This document shows positions 6,951-15,800 of a stretch of 64,000 nt of DNA, piece after piece. The stretch is taken from the NCBI RefSeq assembly GCF_020539485.1, contig NZ_JACDXU010000001.1, positions 1,488,001 to 1,552,000 on the forward strand, given 5' to 3'. The notes beneath the pieces were generated by a model. That model was not told where the DNA came from. It saw only the letters and a program-made list of their open reading frames with translations, and searched no databases. The position numbers and the translations under genes were made by a program. The DNA comes from Fulverythrobacter ferritrahens. Its GTDB lineage: Bacteria > Pseudomonadota > Alphaproteobacteria > Sphingomonadales > Sphingomonadaceae. How positions within the stretch are numbered: the stretch's first letter is position 1; each line of letters begins with the position of its first letter.

Positions 6951-9410
6951 TCAGAATTCCTTGCGCAGCGTGAGTGACCATTCCCGCGGCCTTCCGACCG
7001 TCGCACTGAGGAAGCCGTAGCTTTCCCGCTGGTCCGTTATGGTGGTGAGGTAATACTCATCGAACAGGTTTGTCACTGCCGCCGCGAGCGAGAACCCCAG
7101 ATCCTTGTTCGCATAGGTCAAACGAAGGTTCACAAGGGCATAGGCGGGCTGCACCGAGGATTTCGCCAGCAAATTGTTGGAATAGGCAATGTCGGACCGA
7201 TAGCTGACATCGACACGCGGGGTCAGCGTCTGGTTGTCGTCCAGATCGGCGTCATACTGGATCGCGCCTGAGAGGTTCCACTTGGGTACGCGGGTCTGCG
7301 GGCTGTCCAGCGTCAGGCCCTGCGTCGTGGCGAGCAGTTCCTTGTAGCGGAAGTCCGTATAGCCGACATTGCCCGAGATCATCAGGCCCGGAGCCGGACG
7401 GGCCATGGCTTCCACTTCGAAGCCCTTGATCTCCGCATTGCCGACATTTTCATTGCAGAAGATCGCGCAGGCGCCGCTGCGATAGGCCGGATCGCGCAGG
7501 GTGCCCACGATCTTGTCGAATTCGGTCAGATAGGCCGCGGCATTGAGGCGCAGCATATTGTCGAACAGGTTCGACTTGAAGCCGACTTCATAGGACTTCA
7601 CGTCTTCCGCCTGCAGCGAGAAAATCCCGCTCGCGCCGAAGGGACGGGCGTTGAAGGCCGATGCCGTAAAGCCCGTGGAATAGGACGCGTAGAGGTTCAC
7701 ATTGTCCGAAGCCTCATAGGCGATCGAGAAGCGCGGATTGATACGGTCGTCATGGTTCTTGCCGGTCGAAACGAAGTTCAGCACGCTGAGGTTCGAAGGC
7801 GAATAATCGCGGTCGAACGTGTAGGTCTTCTTCTCGTTGGAATAGCGCACGCCTGCCGACAGGGTGAGCCGTTCGACCGGATGGAGGTCCACCGCGCCGA
7901 ACAGGGCCCAGCTCTTCAGCGTGGCCGTATCGTCGCTGAAGAAGTCCAGCGCCTGTGTGAAGCCTTCGGTCTGCACACGAGCCGGGTTGAGCGTTTCGGT
8001 GTCGAGATAATAGGCGCCCAGAGTGTAATCGAGCACATCGTTGAAGGTGGAGCCCAGCAGGCGCAGTTCCTGGCTGAACTGGCGGTGGGTCATGCCGTTG
8101 CGCACTTCCTCCACCGGCACGGCCAGCAGGCTCTGGCCGAAATCACCTGTATATTTGCGATAGGCGGTGATCGAGGTCAGGTGGACGTCGTCGGACAGAT
8201 TGGCTTCGATCGTCAGCGATCCGCCATAGGCTTCCATCGTGCCTTCGGGCGGATTGACCAGGCCGGTGCGCTGGTTGCCGTAGCGGGCATAGGTGCTGTA
8301 GCCATCGGGCGATTCAAACGAGGCAATCACTGCCTGCAGCTTTTCCGGCGTCGAAACGTCGAAGCCGTAATAGCTTGTGCCCAGGCCCTTCAGCCATTTG
8401 GCGAGGCCGTTATTGTCCACTCCGCCCACGGGAATGGCGCCGCCGGCCAGACCGGTTTCCGGATTGATCAGCGAAGACTGCGTATCGATGATGACTTCGG
8501 CGGAGCTCTCGGCCGTTTCCTTGGTGTAGTCCCCCGAAAGATAGACCTGCACATCGCTGCTCGGCTCATAGCCCAGCGTGCCGCGGAAGCTGTAGCTGTG
8601 CCCGCCGCCCAGCGTGCCGATCTGGCAACTGTCGTTATTGACCGGCCCCAGGCCGATGCCGCCGACCTGAGCATTGCCATATTGCGGATAGACGCATTTG
8701 TAATCGAGCCGCTTGACGTGGCCTTCCTGCCCCTTGGCATTGGCCACCACGCGCAGGGCGAGCTGCTCGGTCAGGCCCAGATCGTAGGCGCCCCGCATCT
8801 GATAACGCTCGCGGCTGCCGCCGGTGACTTCGACATAGCCGCTATTGTCGCCCTTGGGCTTCTTGGAGATCAGGCGCAGCGCGCCGCCCACCGAGTTGCG
8901 GCCGAACAGGGTGCCCTGCGGCCCGCGCAGCACTTCCACCCGCTCCAGATCGAGCACGTCGAACACCGAGCCATAGGTGGTCGCGTAATAGACATCGTCC
9001 ACATAGAAGCCGACGCGCGGCTCGAAGGCGGTCAGGAAGTCCGCCTGGCCGAGGCCGCGAATGAAGGCCTGATTGGTCTGCGCGCCATAGCCGGAGCCGC
9101 CGCTGGTCATTTCCACGTTCGGCACCGAATTGGCGATGTCGAGCACATTCTTGACGCTGCGCTGTTCCAGTTCCTCGCTGGTCACTGCCGAAATGGCGAT
9201 GGGCACATCCTGCAGCGCCTGTTCGCGGAACTGGGCAGTGACGATGATCTCCTGATTGACGTTCTTGCCGCCGGTTTCATCGTTTTCGGCAAAGGCCGCG
9301 TGAGGCGCGACGATCGCGGCCCCCAGCGCGACCCAGCTGGCGCGGGCGGCGAATTTCCGGGCGGCGAATTTCCGGGCGAATAGCCGCCGGGCGGGCTTGG
9401 CATTGGTCAT
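6951..9410 (-). CDS. TonB-dependent outer-membrane receptor
   Basis: 819 aa from ATG 9410, preferred over an in-frame codon at 9425 because GGGGAGAGAG sits just upstream. An arginine-rich export signal ends near AAFAEN. The TonB box is probably in QEIIVTAQ, followed by the plug domain (VPIAISAVTSEEL, LRGPQGTLFGRNSVGGAL) and a 22-strand-type barrel ending in an aromatic C-terminus (LTLRKEF). This is the large sphingomonad receptor class associated with aromatic and terpenoid substrates rather than siderophores. It lies downstream of two GST genes and upstream of an MFS, so coordinated uptake of a GST/SDR substrate is likely. A 15-bp duplication makes KFAAR occur twice in the signal region. Confidence 0.93.
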   Translation of the reverse strand: MTNAKPARRLFARKFAARKFAARASWVALGAAIVAPHAAFAENDETGGKNVNQEIIVTAQFREQALQDVPIAISAVTSEELEQRSVKNVLDIANSVPNVEMTSGGSGYGAQTNQAFIRGLGQADFLTAFEPRVGFYVDDVYYATTYGSVFDVLDLERVEVLRGPQGTLFGRNSVGGALRLISKKPKGDNSGYVEVTGGSRERYQMRGAYDLGLTEQLALRVVANAKGQEGHVKRLDYKCVYPQYGNAQVGGIGLGPVNNDSCQIGTLGGGHSYSFRGTLGYEPSSDVQVYLSGDYTKETAESSAEVIIDTQSSLINPETGLAGGAIPVGGVDNNGLAKWLKGLGTSYYGFDVSTPEKLQAVIASFESPDGYSTYARYGNQRTGLVNPPEGTMEAYGGSLTIEANLSDDVHLTSITAYRKYTGDFGQSLLAVPVEEVRNGMTHRQFSQELRLLGSTFNDVLDYTLGAYYLDTETLNPARVQTEGFTQALDFFSDDTATLKSWALFGAVDLHPVERLTLSAGVRYSNEKKTYTFDRDYSPSNLSVLNFVSTGKNHDDRINPRFSIAYEASDNVNLYASYSTGFTASAFNARPFGASGIFSLQAEDVKSYEVGFKSNLFDNMLRLNAAAYLTEFDKIVGTLRDPAYRSGACAIFCNENVGNAEIKGFEVEAMARPAPGLMISGNVGYTDFRYKELLATTQGLTLDSPQTRVPKWNLSGAIQYDADLDDNQTLTPRVDVSYRSDIAYSNNLLAKSSVQPAYALVNLRLTYANKDLGFSLAAAVTNLFDEYYLTTITDQRESYGFLSATVGRPREWSLTLRKEF
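9344..9373. repeat. 15-bp tandem duplication in the receptor signal sequence
   Basis: Two perfect copies of GGGCGGCGAATTTCC with a third partial copy following. In frame they encode the repeated KFAAR peptide before the hydrophobic core of the export signal. Confidence 0.85.
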
Positions 9411-9511
9411 TTTCTCTCTCCCCATTGTCCTGTTTGATCCGGACCGGCCGGGCTCCGTCCTTGTGCGGATGCTCCGGCCACTTCATTCAACCTCTTCTCA
9501 ACCTTGCCCCG

Positions 9512-10219
9512 TCACCCCCAGCGCCCCGGTTCGGGCCCCATGGTGGCGACAATCGGCATGTCCCCGGCCGCCTCGCGCACCGCCGGCCTCTCCGCCACGC
9601 GGGCGAGCCAATCCTGCGCCCCGGCAGGCAGAGCGATGCCCAGGGCGTGAAATTGCGCGAGATGCGGATAGGCGGCGATGTCCGCCATCGAATAGGCCGC
9701 GCCTGCCAGCCAGCCTGTGGCGGCGGCATCCTGCGCCACCCGCGCGGCGGCCTTTTCCAGCGCCTGACGGGCGGCTGCGACCTGCTCTTGCGAAAAACCC
9801 GCCAGCGCCTGGCGCCACAGGGCCGCGCGTGCGGGAGGCAACCGCTCTGGCCGCGCATCCGCCACGCCGCCAAGCTGCGCCCAACGGGCGATGGCGAGGT
9901 TCGGCGCGATATGCGTTTCCACATATTTGCCCCATTTGTGGACCGCATATCGCGCCTGAGTGCCTTCTCCGCCAAGCGACGGTTCGGGGAAGGCCTCGTC
10001 GAGATAAAGCAGGATGTGGAACGTGCCCGTCAGCGTCCTGCCATCGGCCAGCAGCACCGGCACCTGCCCTTCCGGGTTGAGTTCCAGAAATGCCTCGGAA
10101 TGGTTCTCGCCCCCCGCAAGGTCGATTGGGTGGGACGTGAAATCCAGCCCCTTTTCCGCCAGTGCGATCAGCGCCGATGCGGAATGTCCGGTGGGCCCGC
10201 CGTGATACAGCTCGATCAT
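9512..10219 (-). CDS. glutathione S-transferase family protein
   Basis: 235 aa from ATG 10219, whose ATGA overlaps the stop of the upstream GST. The longer open frame would sit inside that gene. N-terminal thioredoxin fold (MIELYHGGPTGHSASALIAL, with NPEGQVPVLL and cis-Pro) and an all-alpha C-terminal domain. A Ser/Thr-rich active-site loop replaces Cys. Probable cytosolic glutathione transferase, lyase or isomerase acting with its neighbour. Translational coupling suggests a shared pathway, such as thioether formation followed by glutathione removal, as in LigF and its partners. That pathway assignment is inference. Confidence 0.9.
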   Translation of the reverse strand: MIELYHGGPTGHSASALIALAEKGLDFTSHPIDLAGGENHSEAFLELNPEGQVPVLLADGRTLTGTFHILLYLDEAFPEPSLGGEGTQARYAVHKWGKYVETHIAPNLAIARWAQLGGVADARPERLPPARAALWRQALAGFSQEQVAAARQALEKAAARVAQDAAATGWLAGAAYSMADIAAYPHLAQFHALGIALPAGAQDWLARVAERPAVREAAGDMPIVATMGPEPGRWG

Positions 10220-10992
10220 GCCGCATCCTCCACGCCCAGCAGGCGGCGGACATCGGCGGCCCTTTGCGTGATGAAGCCCCGCCCCGTGCCGAAGCCGCGC
10301 TGGAGGCCGGGCCGCGCATGGCAACGCCGCAGCCAGGCCATCATATGCGGGCGGCGGGCGTCGTTCACATCGTCGGGATAGGATTGCGGCAGGTGATAGA
10401 AGGTGGCCATCACATTGATGTCCGCCAGCGAGAATTCCTCGCCCGCCAGATAAGGCGCTTCCGACAACAGATCTTCAAACAGATCGAAGCTCTCGGCAAT
10501 GCGGCGGGCGGATTCATCCAGATCGGCCTGCGGGGTCTTGCCGAACATCAGCTTTTCCCACGCGGCGCGACGTTCGGGCAGCGGGATCTTTTCGAGTTCG
10601 CGGCGCTTCTCCGCCTCGTCCACGTCGGCATAGCGCGGGGCGGCAAGGCGATTGGAAGCGAGCATCGCCAGCGATGGCGCCACGACATTATCCATATACC
10701 GCATCACCTGGCGCATCCGCCAGCGCCACCACGGATCGGCCGGGCGCAGCGCCGGTCCATCGAAGGCATCGTCGATATATTCCATGGCCGGGGTGGATTC
10801 GGTCATCACAAAGCCGTCATGGACGACGGCGGGGATCGTCCCGTCGGGGTTGATCGCAAGAAAAGCCGGAGAAAACTGTTCCAGCTTGCCCATGTCGATA
10901 TAATGATGCGTGAAAGGAACCTGCTTTTCACACAGGCAAAGCAAAGGCTTGCCTGAATTTGCATTGGGTTCCCAGGTGTAAACCTCAAGCAT
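10216..10992 (-). CDS. glutathione S-transferase, LigF (beta-etherase)-like
   Basis: 258 aa. ATG 10992 is chosen because GGAGAGG lies six bases upstream and the thioredoxin fold starts at once. The N-terminus follows remembered LigF of Sphingobium: NANSGKPL against GANSLKPL, KLEQFSPAFLAINPDGTIPAVVHDG against a near-identical LigF stretch, then TEST and LRPADP. LigF cleaves beta-O-4 aryl ethers of lignin dimers using glutathione, after LigD-type oxidation, and LigD-like SDRs lie 9 kb away. It is the first gene of the - strand operon and is preceded by a palindromic operator candidate. Class call is fairly strong; actual etherase activity is inference. Confidence 0.88.
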   Translation of the reverse strand: MLEVYTWEPNANSGKPLLCLCEKQVPFTHHYIDMGKLEQFSPAFLAINPDGTIPAVVHDGFVMTESTPAMEYIDDAFDGPALRPADPWWRWRMRQVMRYMDNVVAPSLAMLASNRLAAPRYADVDEAEKRRELEKIPLPERRAAWEKLMFGKTPQADLDESARRIAESFDLFEDLLSEAPYLAGEEFSLADINVMATFYHLPQSYPDDVNDARRPHMMAWLRRCHARPGLQRGFGTGRGFITQRAADVRRLLGVEDAA

Positions 10993-11049
10993 CGCCTCTC
11001 CATTATTCGCCCATCTGGTGCGGGCGATTTTGTTGAGCCTATCGGTGCA

Positions 11050-11066
11050 TATTGAGTCAGTCAATA
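11050..11066 (-). promoter_or_regulatory. palindromic operator upstream of the GST operon
   Basis: TATTGAGTCAGTCAATA is a perfect 6-bp inverted repeat around a 5-nt centre, 58-74 bp before the GST start. A closely related sequence (14 of 17 identical) lies 54-70 bp before the DUF6152 operon, arguing for one regulator controlling both. Confidence 0.65.
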
Positions 11067-11077
11067 ATGTATTTTTG

Positions 11078-11117
11078 CAAAGTCAAAAAGGTTCGCCCGG
11101 CGCGAGGCCGGGCGAAC
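11078..11117 (-). terminator. intrinsic terminator of the DUF6152 operon
   Basis: Perfect 11-bp inverted repeat GTTCGCCCGGC/GCCGGGCGAAC with a 5-nt loop at 11091-11117. On the - strand it is followed by CTTTTTGACTTT. It lies downstream of the gene ending at 11185 and just before the GST operator. Confidence 0.85.
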
Positions 11118-11184
11118 GATCAGCATGGAAATTCGTGGGATCGGTGAGGAATTTCCCGCTGACCTGAGCTATTGCTTGGGCAGT

Positions 11185-11565
11185 TTAGCCGACGGTTCCC
11201 AGGGTCTTTCCGTCAGTCAGCCGCACGCCGACATAGCTGCCGCCCTTGCTGCCATCACGCAGCGGATGGACATAGAGCTTCACCTTGTCGCCGGGCTTCA
11301 GCGTGGTCCGTTTCCAGCCTTCATTCACCAGATTGTTGGGGCTGTTCATCTCGATCGCCCACAATTCCGCCCCGCCCTTCACCGCGGCATTCGCCTCGAT
11401 GAAGGAATGGGGATTCTGCCAGCGGAAGCGCACGATCGTGGCATCCAGTGCCACGGTCTTGCTCATGTCGAACATGGCATAGCTGTGATGCGCCCCGGCG
11501 GGCGGCGCGGCGAAGGCAGCAGCCAGCAAGAGCGTGGCCAGAACCGGTTTTGCAATGCGGCGCAT
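11185..11565 (-). CDS. DUF6152 family secreted protein
   Basis: 126 aa from ATG 11565, with GGGAAGG seven bases upstream. An alternative ATG at 11580 is two bases past the upstream stop and would add five residues. A Sec signal peptide (LATLLLAAAFAAPPAGA) is followed by HHSYAMFD at the mature N-terminus, the hallmark of DUF6152, then RWQNPHSFIEANA and a terminal segment on 'PLRDGSKGG'. The exposed HH at the mature N-terminus suggests metal binding. It is a paralogue of, and coupled to, the gene just upstream. Family function is not established; sphingomonad and gamma-proteobacterial copies often lie near aromatic or steroid genes. Confidence 0.87.
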   Translation of the reverse strand: MRRIAKPVLATLLLAAAFAAPPAGAHHSYAMFDMSKTVALDATIVRFRWQNPHSFIEANAAVKGGAELWAIEMNSPNNLVNEGWKRTTLKPGDKVKLYVHPLRDGSKGGSYVGVRLTDGKTLGTVG

Positions 11566-11582
11566 GGAATGCCTTCCCATCC

Positions 11583-11990
11583 TCAGAACACGTTCACGGG
11601 CTTGCCGTCCTTCGGCAGGCCGGAATCGAGCAGCTTGCCGTCAGCCTTCTTCAGATCGAGGAACAGCCCGCCCGGCTTGCCGTCACGCAGCGGGTTCATC
11701 CGCAGAGAGATCTTGTCCCCCGTCTTGAGCGAGGCCCGGCTCCAGCCCTGCCGCTTGAGGTTGTTGGGGCTGTTCAGTTCGATGCTCCAATGGACGACCT
11801 TGCCGCCGCCCGGTACGTCGATCTCGATAAAGGCGTGCGGGTTGGTCCACTGGAACTCGGACACGGTACCCACCAGCGTGACGATCTTCTTCTGATCGAA
11901 CATCGCGAAGCTGTGATGCGCCTGTGCCGGCCCGGCAAAGCCCAGCGGCAGCGCCAATCCCAGCAAGGCCAGCGTCATGCGTTTACTCAC
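11583..11990 (-). CDS. DUF6152 family secreted protein (GTG start)
   Basis: 135 aa. The start is set at GTG 11990 because GGAGG lies exactly five bases upstream. The ATG 12 bp downstream lacks this spacing, and the open frame upstream runs into the promoter. The signal peptide (LALLGLALPLGFAGPAQA) releases a mature chain beginning HHSFAMFD, followed by QWTNPHAFIEIDV, NSPNNLKRQGW and PLRDGKPGG. These four blocks are shared with the downstream paralogue. Probably periplasmic. The operator at 12044-12060 matches the one before the GST operon, so expression is likely co-ordinated with aryl metabolism. Function unknown. Confidence 0.88.
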   Translation of the reverse strand: MSKRMTLALLGLALPLGFAGPAQAHHSFAMFDQKKIVTLVGTVSEFQWTNPHAFIEIDVPGGGKVVHWSIELNSPNNLKRQGWSRASLKTGDKISLRMNPLRDGKPGGLFLDLKKADGKLLDSGLPKDGKPVNVF

Positions 11991-12043
11991 CCGAACCTCC
12001 TTCTCGGTGGCCCCGCCACTCAACACAGGTTTTACGTTCATCT

Positions 12044-12060
12044 TTTTGATACAGTCAATA
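12044..12060 (-). promoter_or_regulatory. operator-like sequence upstream of the DUF6152 operon
   Basis: TTTTGATACAGTCAATA, an imperfect palindrome matching 14 of 17 positions of the perfect palindrome before the GST operon. Its distance to the GTG start is almost the same (54-70 bp). Confidence 0.6.
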
Positions 12061-12574
12061 AGCCATTCGCACATTTGGGATGAAGCGAAAACACTCTGAA
12101 ATCAGCGGCTTCGCCTATCAGGCTTGACATTTGTAACCCATTTGGTTATATGCGCACCCATCCTGCATCTCAAAACAGGATATGGAACCGGGAGGCGGCT
12201 CGGCCGGCTTGCCTTCCCCTCCTTCGCGGGTGCTCCTGCATACAACAGGAGATGTCACTCCCGCATCGCGGCCGGCGCTCATGCGTCAGGGACAGGCCCC
12301 GCAAGGCCGGTCCAGCCGCCGGATCGGATATGGCGCGGCACCAGCCGCGATGGAAGTGCGCCCCGTGCGAGCCCGCCCGCGCTTCCCAGCCGCTCCGGAC
12401 AGGGTCGAGCCTTGGCGCGCAGCGGAACAGGCGCCAAAGCCATTCGCAAGATAAACCTTCCGTACTGCCCCCGGCGCATTGCCGGCCGCGCGGTTCCTCT
12501 GCTTTTCCCACGGCGTTACGTCCGGGCTCGCCGCCGGATGATGGGGGGTGTTTGCGCCCCACCAACCCAACCTT

Positions 12575-12602
12575 CGTCATTCCCGCGCAGGCGGGAATGA
12601 CG
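12575..12602. repeat. REP-like palindrome
   Basis: CGTCATTCCCGC and its perfect complement GCGGGAATGACG, separated by 4 nt. This 'CGTCATTCCCGC' type of palindrome is a widespread intergenic repeat in proteobacteria. It may also end transcription of the tamAB unit arriving from the right. Confidence 0.75.
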
Positions 12603-12621
12603 AGAGGGGGGATAATCGCCC

Positions 12622-12804
12622 CTACTTCCCGCTCTCCGGCGTTTCCATCCCGGGCTTCTCGGTCATCCGCTTGTCCAGCTCGGCCTGCATCGCTGCCGCC
12701 TCGCTCGACAATTGCTTTTCCTTTTCGGCATAACGCTGGTCGAAATCCGGTTTCCCGCATCCCGCCAGCGCAAGGCACATCAGACAGAGGGCCGCGCGGC
12801 GCAT
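12622..12804 (-). CDS. small lipoprotein downstream of tamB
   Basis: 60 aa from ATG 12804, one base after the tamB stop (TGA G ATG). Residues 1-17 form a lipoprotein signal with lipobox LAGC, so Cys would be acylated and the protein anchored in a membrane. The mature part is short, charged and helical (RYAEKEKQLSSEAAAMQAELDK), probably a coiled coil. Tight spacing suggests co-translation with tamB and a role beside the TamAB envelope machine. No family recognised. Reasonable support from the signal, spacing and frame. Confidence 0.7.
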   Translation of the reverse strand: MRRAALCLMCLALAGCGKPDFDQRYAEKEKQLSSEAAAMQAELDKRMTEKPGMETPESGK

Positions 12805-12805
12805 C

Positions 12806-15800
12806 TCAGTAATCCTTGCGGTAGCGGATATTGACATTCGATCCGCCGAAGCTGCCCATCTGGCTCAGCACCGAGAGCGAGCGGGTCAGGCTGATTTCGA
12901 TCTGGGTGGCGGTATAGCCGCGCGCATCGGTCACGATCTCAACATAGATGTCGTTGGTGATATATTGCCCCACCGCCACCGCCGTGCCGCGCCCATTGGC
13001 CTGATCGGCATCGAGAATGCGGATACGGTCGATCCCCGATGCCGATTGCAGCACGCCCAGCGGGCTGAACCCGCCCGAACCGCGCAAGGCGTTGAGCGAG
13101 GAGGCAAGCTGCACTGCCTGAATGGTGGACAATTCGCCAATAGAGCTGCCGAACAGGATGCGCGCCAGGATCTCGTCCTGCGGCAAGGCGGGCGTGGAGC
13201 TGAAGGTAATGCGCGGATTGGCGGCCGATCCGGTCAGTTCCAGCGCGACATCCACATCGTCCGCCTCGCCCTCCGCCGTTACCGACAGGGTGGGATTATA
13301 GGGATTGCCATCGCTGAACCGGATGTGGCCCGTTCTCAGATCGAAGCTGCGCCCGGCAAAGCCCAGCGTCCCGCGCACCAGATCGATCCCGCCGGTAATG
13401 CGCGGATTGCCCGTGGTGCCGCGCAGCTTGATGTCGGCGGACCATTCGGATTCCATCCCCATCCCGCTGACGAATACCCGTTCTGGCGCCACAACATCCA
13501 CTTCCAGCCGCCAGTTGGAAGGCACGCCGGAAATTGCATCGGGCTTTGCATCCTTGCGGGCCAGCGCCGCCTGATTGAGCGCCTCCTGCGCCTCGTCCGA
13601 CTTGCGTCGGATGCCGGTGAGCGTGCGGATCTGCGCCGCCCCTTCGCGCACGATGCGATAGCGGGTTTCGGGCAGGCGGATCGTGCCGCGGATCACGGCG
13701 GGTTCGCCCGGATTATTGACGATCGCCAGCGTGCCCGTGGCGCGCGCTTCCATCCCCGGTGCATCGGCCAGCCGCGCATTGTCGAGCTTGAGGTCGAGCT
13801 GGAGCGGATAGCCCCGCTCGCTCGACAGGCTGACGAAGCCGCTGCCGCTGACCGTGCCGTTTCCGGCAGTGGCCGTAAGCTCGCTCACTTCCAGCCGGTC
13901 ATCGGTGAAAGTGCCGCGCACCCGCATCCTGGTGAGCCGCGTGCCATAGGTATCGTTCACATAGGTCAGATCGTCGGCCCGGACGACGCCGGTCAGCGAA
14001 GGGGACTGGACCCGACCGGTGAAATCCGCCGCCACGCCAATCGCCCCGGTCAGATGCTGGTCCGGCAAGGCGGCGAGCGAGAACAGCACGCTGGCCGGGC
14101 CATTATAGCGGATGCCGCCGCCCAAAGGCGCTGCCATCAGCCGCGTGATCCAGCTGCCGCTTTCCGGCCCCAGTGGCCGCAGATCGGCATTGGCCCGGCC
14201 AACAACACTGCCATTGCGTTCCACCACCGCGCGCAGAGTGCCGCCATCGGGCTGCAAGCGCCCGACCATTTTCAGATCGACCGGCTGGCTGATCGAGGCA
14301 AGGCTGGTGCGGGTAAAGCGCTGCACCGTCAGCCGCGCATCGGCGCTGGGGAAGCCATCGCCCTGCTGGGAGAAATCAATGCTCCCCGATGCTACGCCGC
14401 CCAGCCCCAGTTCGGGCATGACCGGGCGCAACACGGCAAGGTCCACATCCTTGAGCCGTGCCTGCAGCTTGGTTTCGGGGCCGTAAGTGCCGGCAAGCTG
14501 GACGCTGCCCTGCCGCAGGGCGAGGTTGGTGGTCAGCAATTCATAAATGCCCTCGCCCAGCCTGATCCGGGCGGGATTGACCGTCTGGAAGGCGATGCCC
14601 CCCGCATTGCCGCGCAGCGCCACGCGCCATTGTTCAGGCGCCATCTGGGCATTGGCGGCAATATCGAACGGCGTGCCGCGATTGCCCCTGGCCAGCAGCT
14701 TGGCCGTGCCCGATCCGCCGCGATAATCCACTTGCGCCCGTGCCCGTTCCAGCGCGAAGCCCTGCATGGCGAGCCCGGCCACCTGCACGTCGGCCACCAC
14801 ATGCGGCTTGTCCAGCAGGGTAATATCCGCCGTGGCGATAGCGCGAGAGATGGAAAGCCGCGCCGGGCTGCCCAGCACGGCATTGCTGGCCGTGGCATTC
14901 ACCAGTGCCCGCTGCGCCTCTCCCTCCGCCAGCAATTGCACCTGCCCGTCGATGCCGGAGCCATTGGCGGTAAGCGTGCCGGTGAAAGGTCCGGCGGCGC
15001 TCTGCACCACCCGGCCCGCCAGATTGACGCCCGCGAAATTGCCGCGATTGATGTCGATGGTCAGCGGCCCCGTGCCCGACAGGATCGCAAGATCGGCATC
15101 GAAGGGCCCGTAATCGCTCTCCCCCGTGGCCAGCAGGGCATAGCCACTATCGCTGCCCTTGATCTCTGCCCGCAGATTGGCCAGCCCCACGCCCAGCCCC
15201 GGCTTTTCCGCCATGACCACGGCTACAGGGCGCGCCAGCGTGCCGTTTACCGCCAGCGAAAGCGGGCCATATTGGTCCGAAATGCCCGCGCCGGTGAAGC
15301 CGATCGCGCCATCGGGACGATAGAAGCCGCTGCCATTGGCCATGCGGAATTGCGGCGCGGCGACACGCATGGCCGAAACCCGCGCCACTCCGTCCGTACC
15401 ATAGGAAATATTGGCCGAGATCAGCCCGTTGCCGCCGAGAAAATCACGCGCGGATTCGTTGAATATCTCGCGGCTGCGTGCCGTAACGGAACCGGCGATG
15501 CGGAAGCCGTTACGCTCGGTCTTGAGGTCCAGCTTGCTGGAAATGTCGAAGCGCCCGACGCTGGCCACGGCATAATTGCCGATCCGCCCGTTCAGCCCGC
15601 CCGTATAGAGCCCGGTGGAAACATCGGCCACCAGCACGGCAGTCGCGTCTATCCGGTCGGAACGGATGCGCAGATTGTCGGACAGGATACGCGGCCATTT
15701 CACCGCCAGATCGCCATCCAGACGCACATTGGTGAGCAATTCGCCCGCCGCCGCGTCCAGCCCCTCAATCATCCGCGCGCGGGCATGGACCGGCACCAAA

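Larger units (their letters stand above)
11991..12621. other. 631-bp stretch without a credible gene
   Basis: Holds the DUF6152 promoter and operator, an inverted repeat TAACC-N5-GGTTA near 12136-12150, and a REP-like palindrome at 12575-12602. Open frames on both strands here have no recognisable domain, no good ribosome site and Arg/Pro/Ala-rich composition typical of non-coding GC-rich DNA. Confidence 0.6.

Noticed and set aside
12170-12778. 202-codon - strand frame overlapping the lipoprotein gene and the REP element
   Set aside because: Runs through a palindromic repeat and the promoter side of another operon, with no domain, no ribosome site and Arg/Gly-rich composition.
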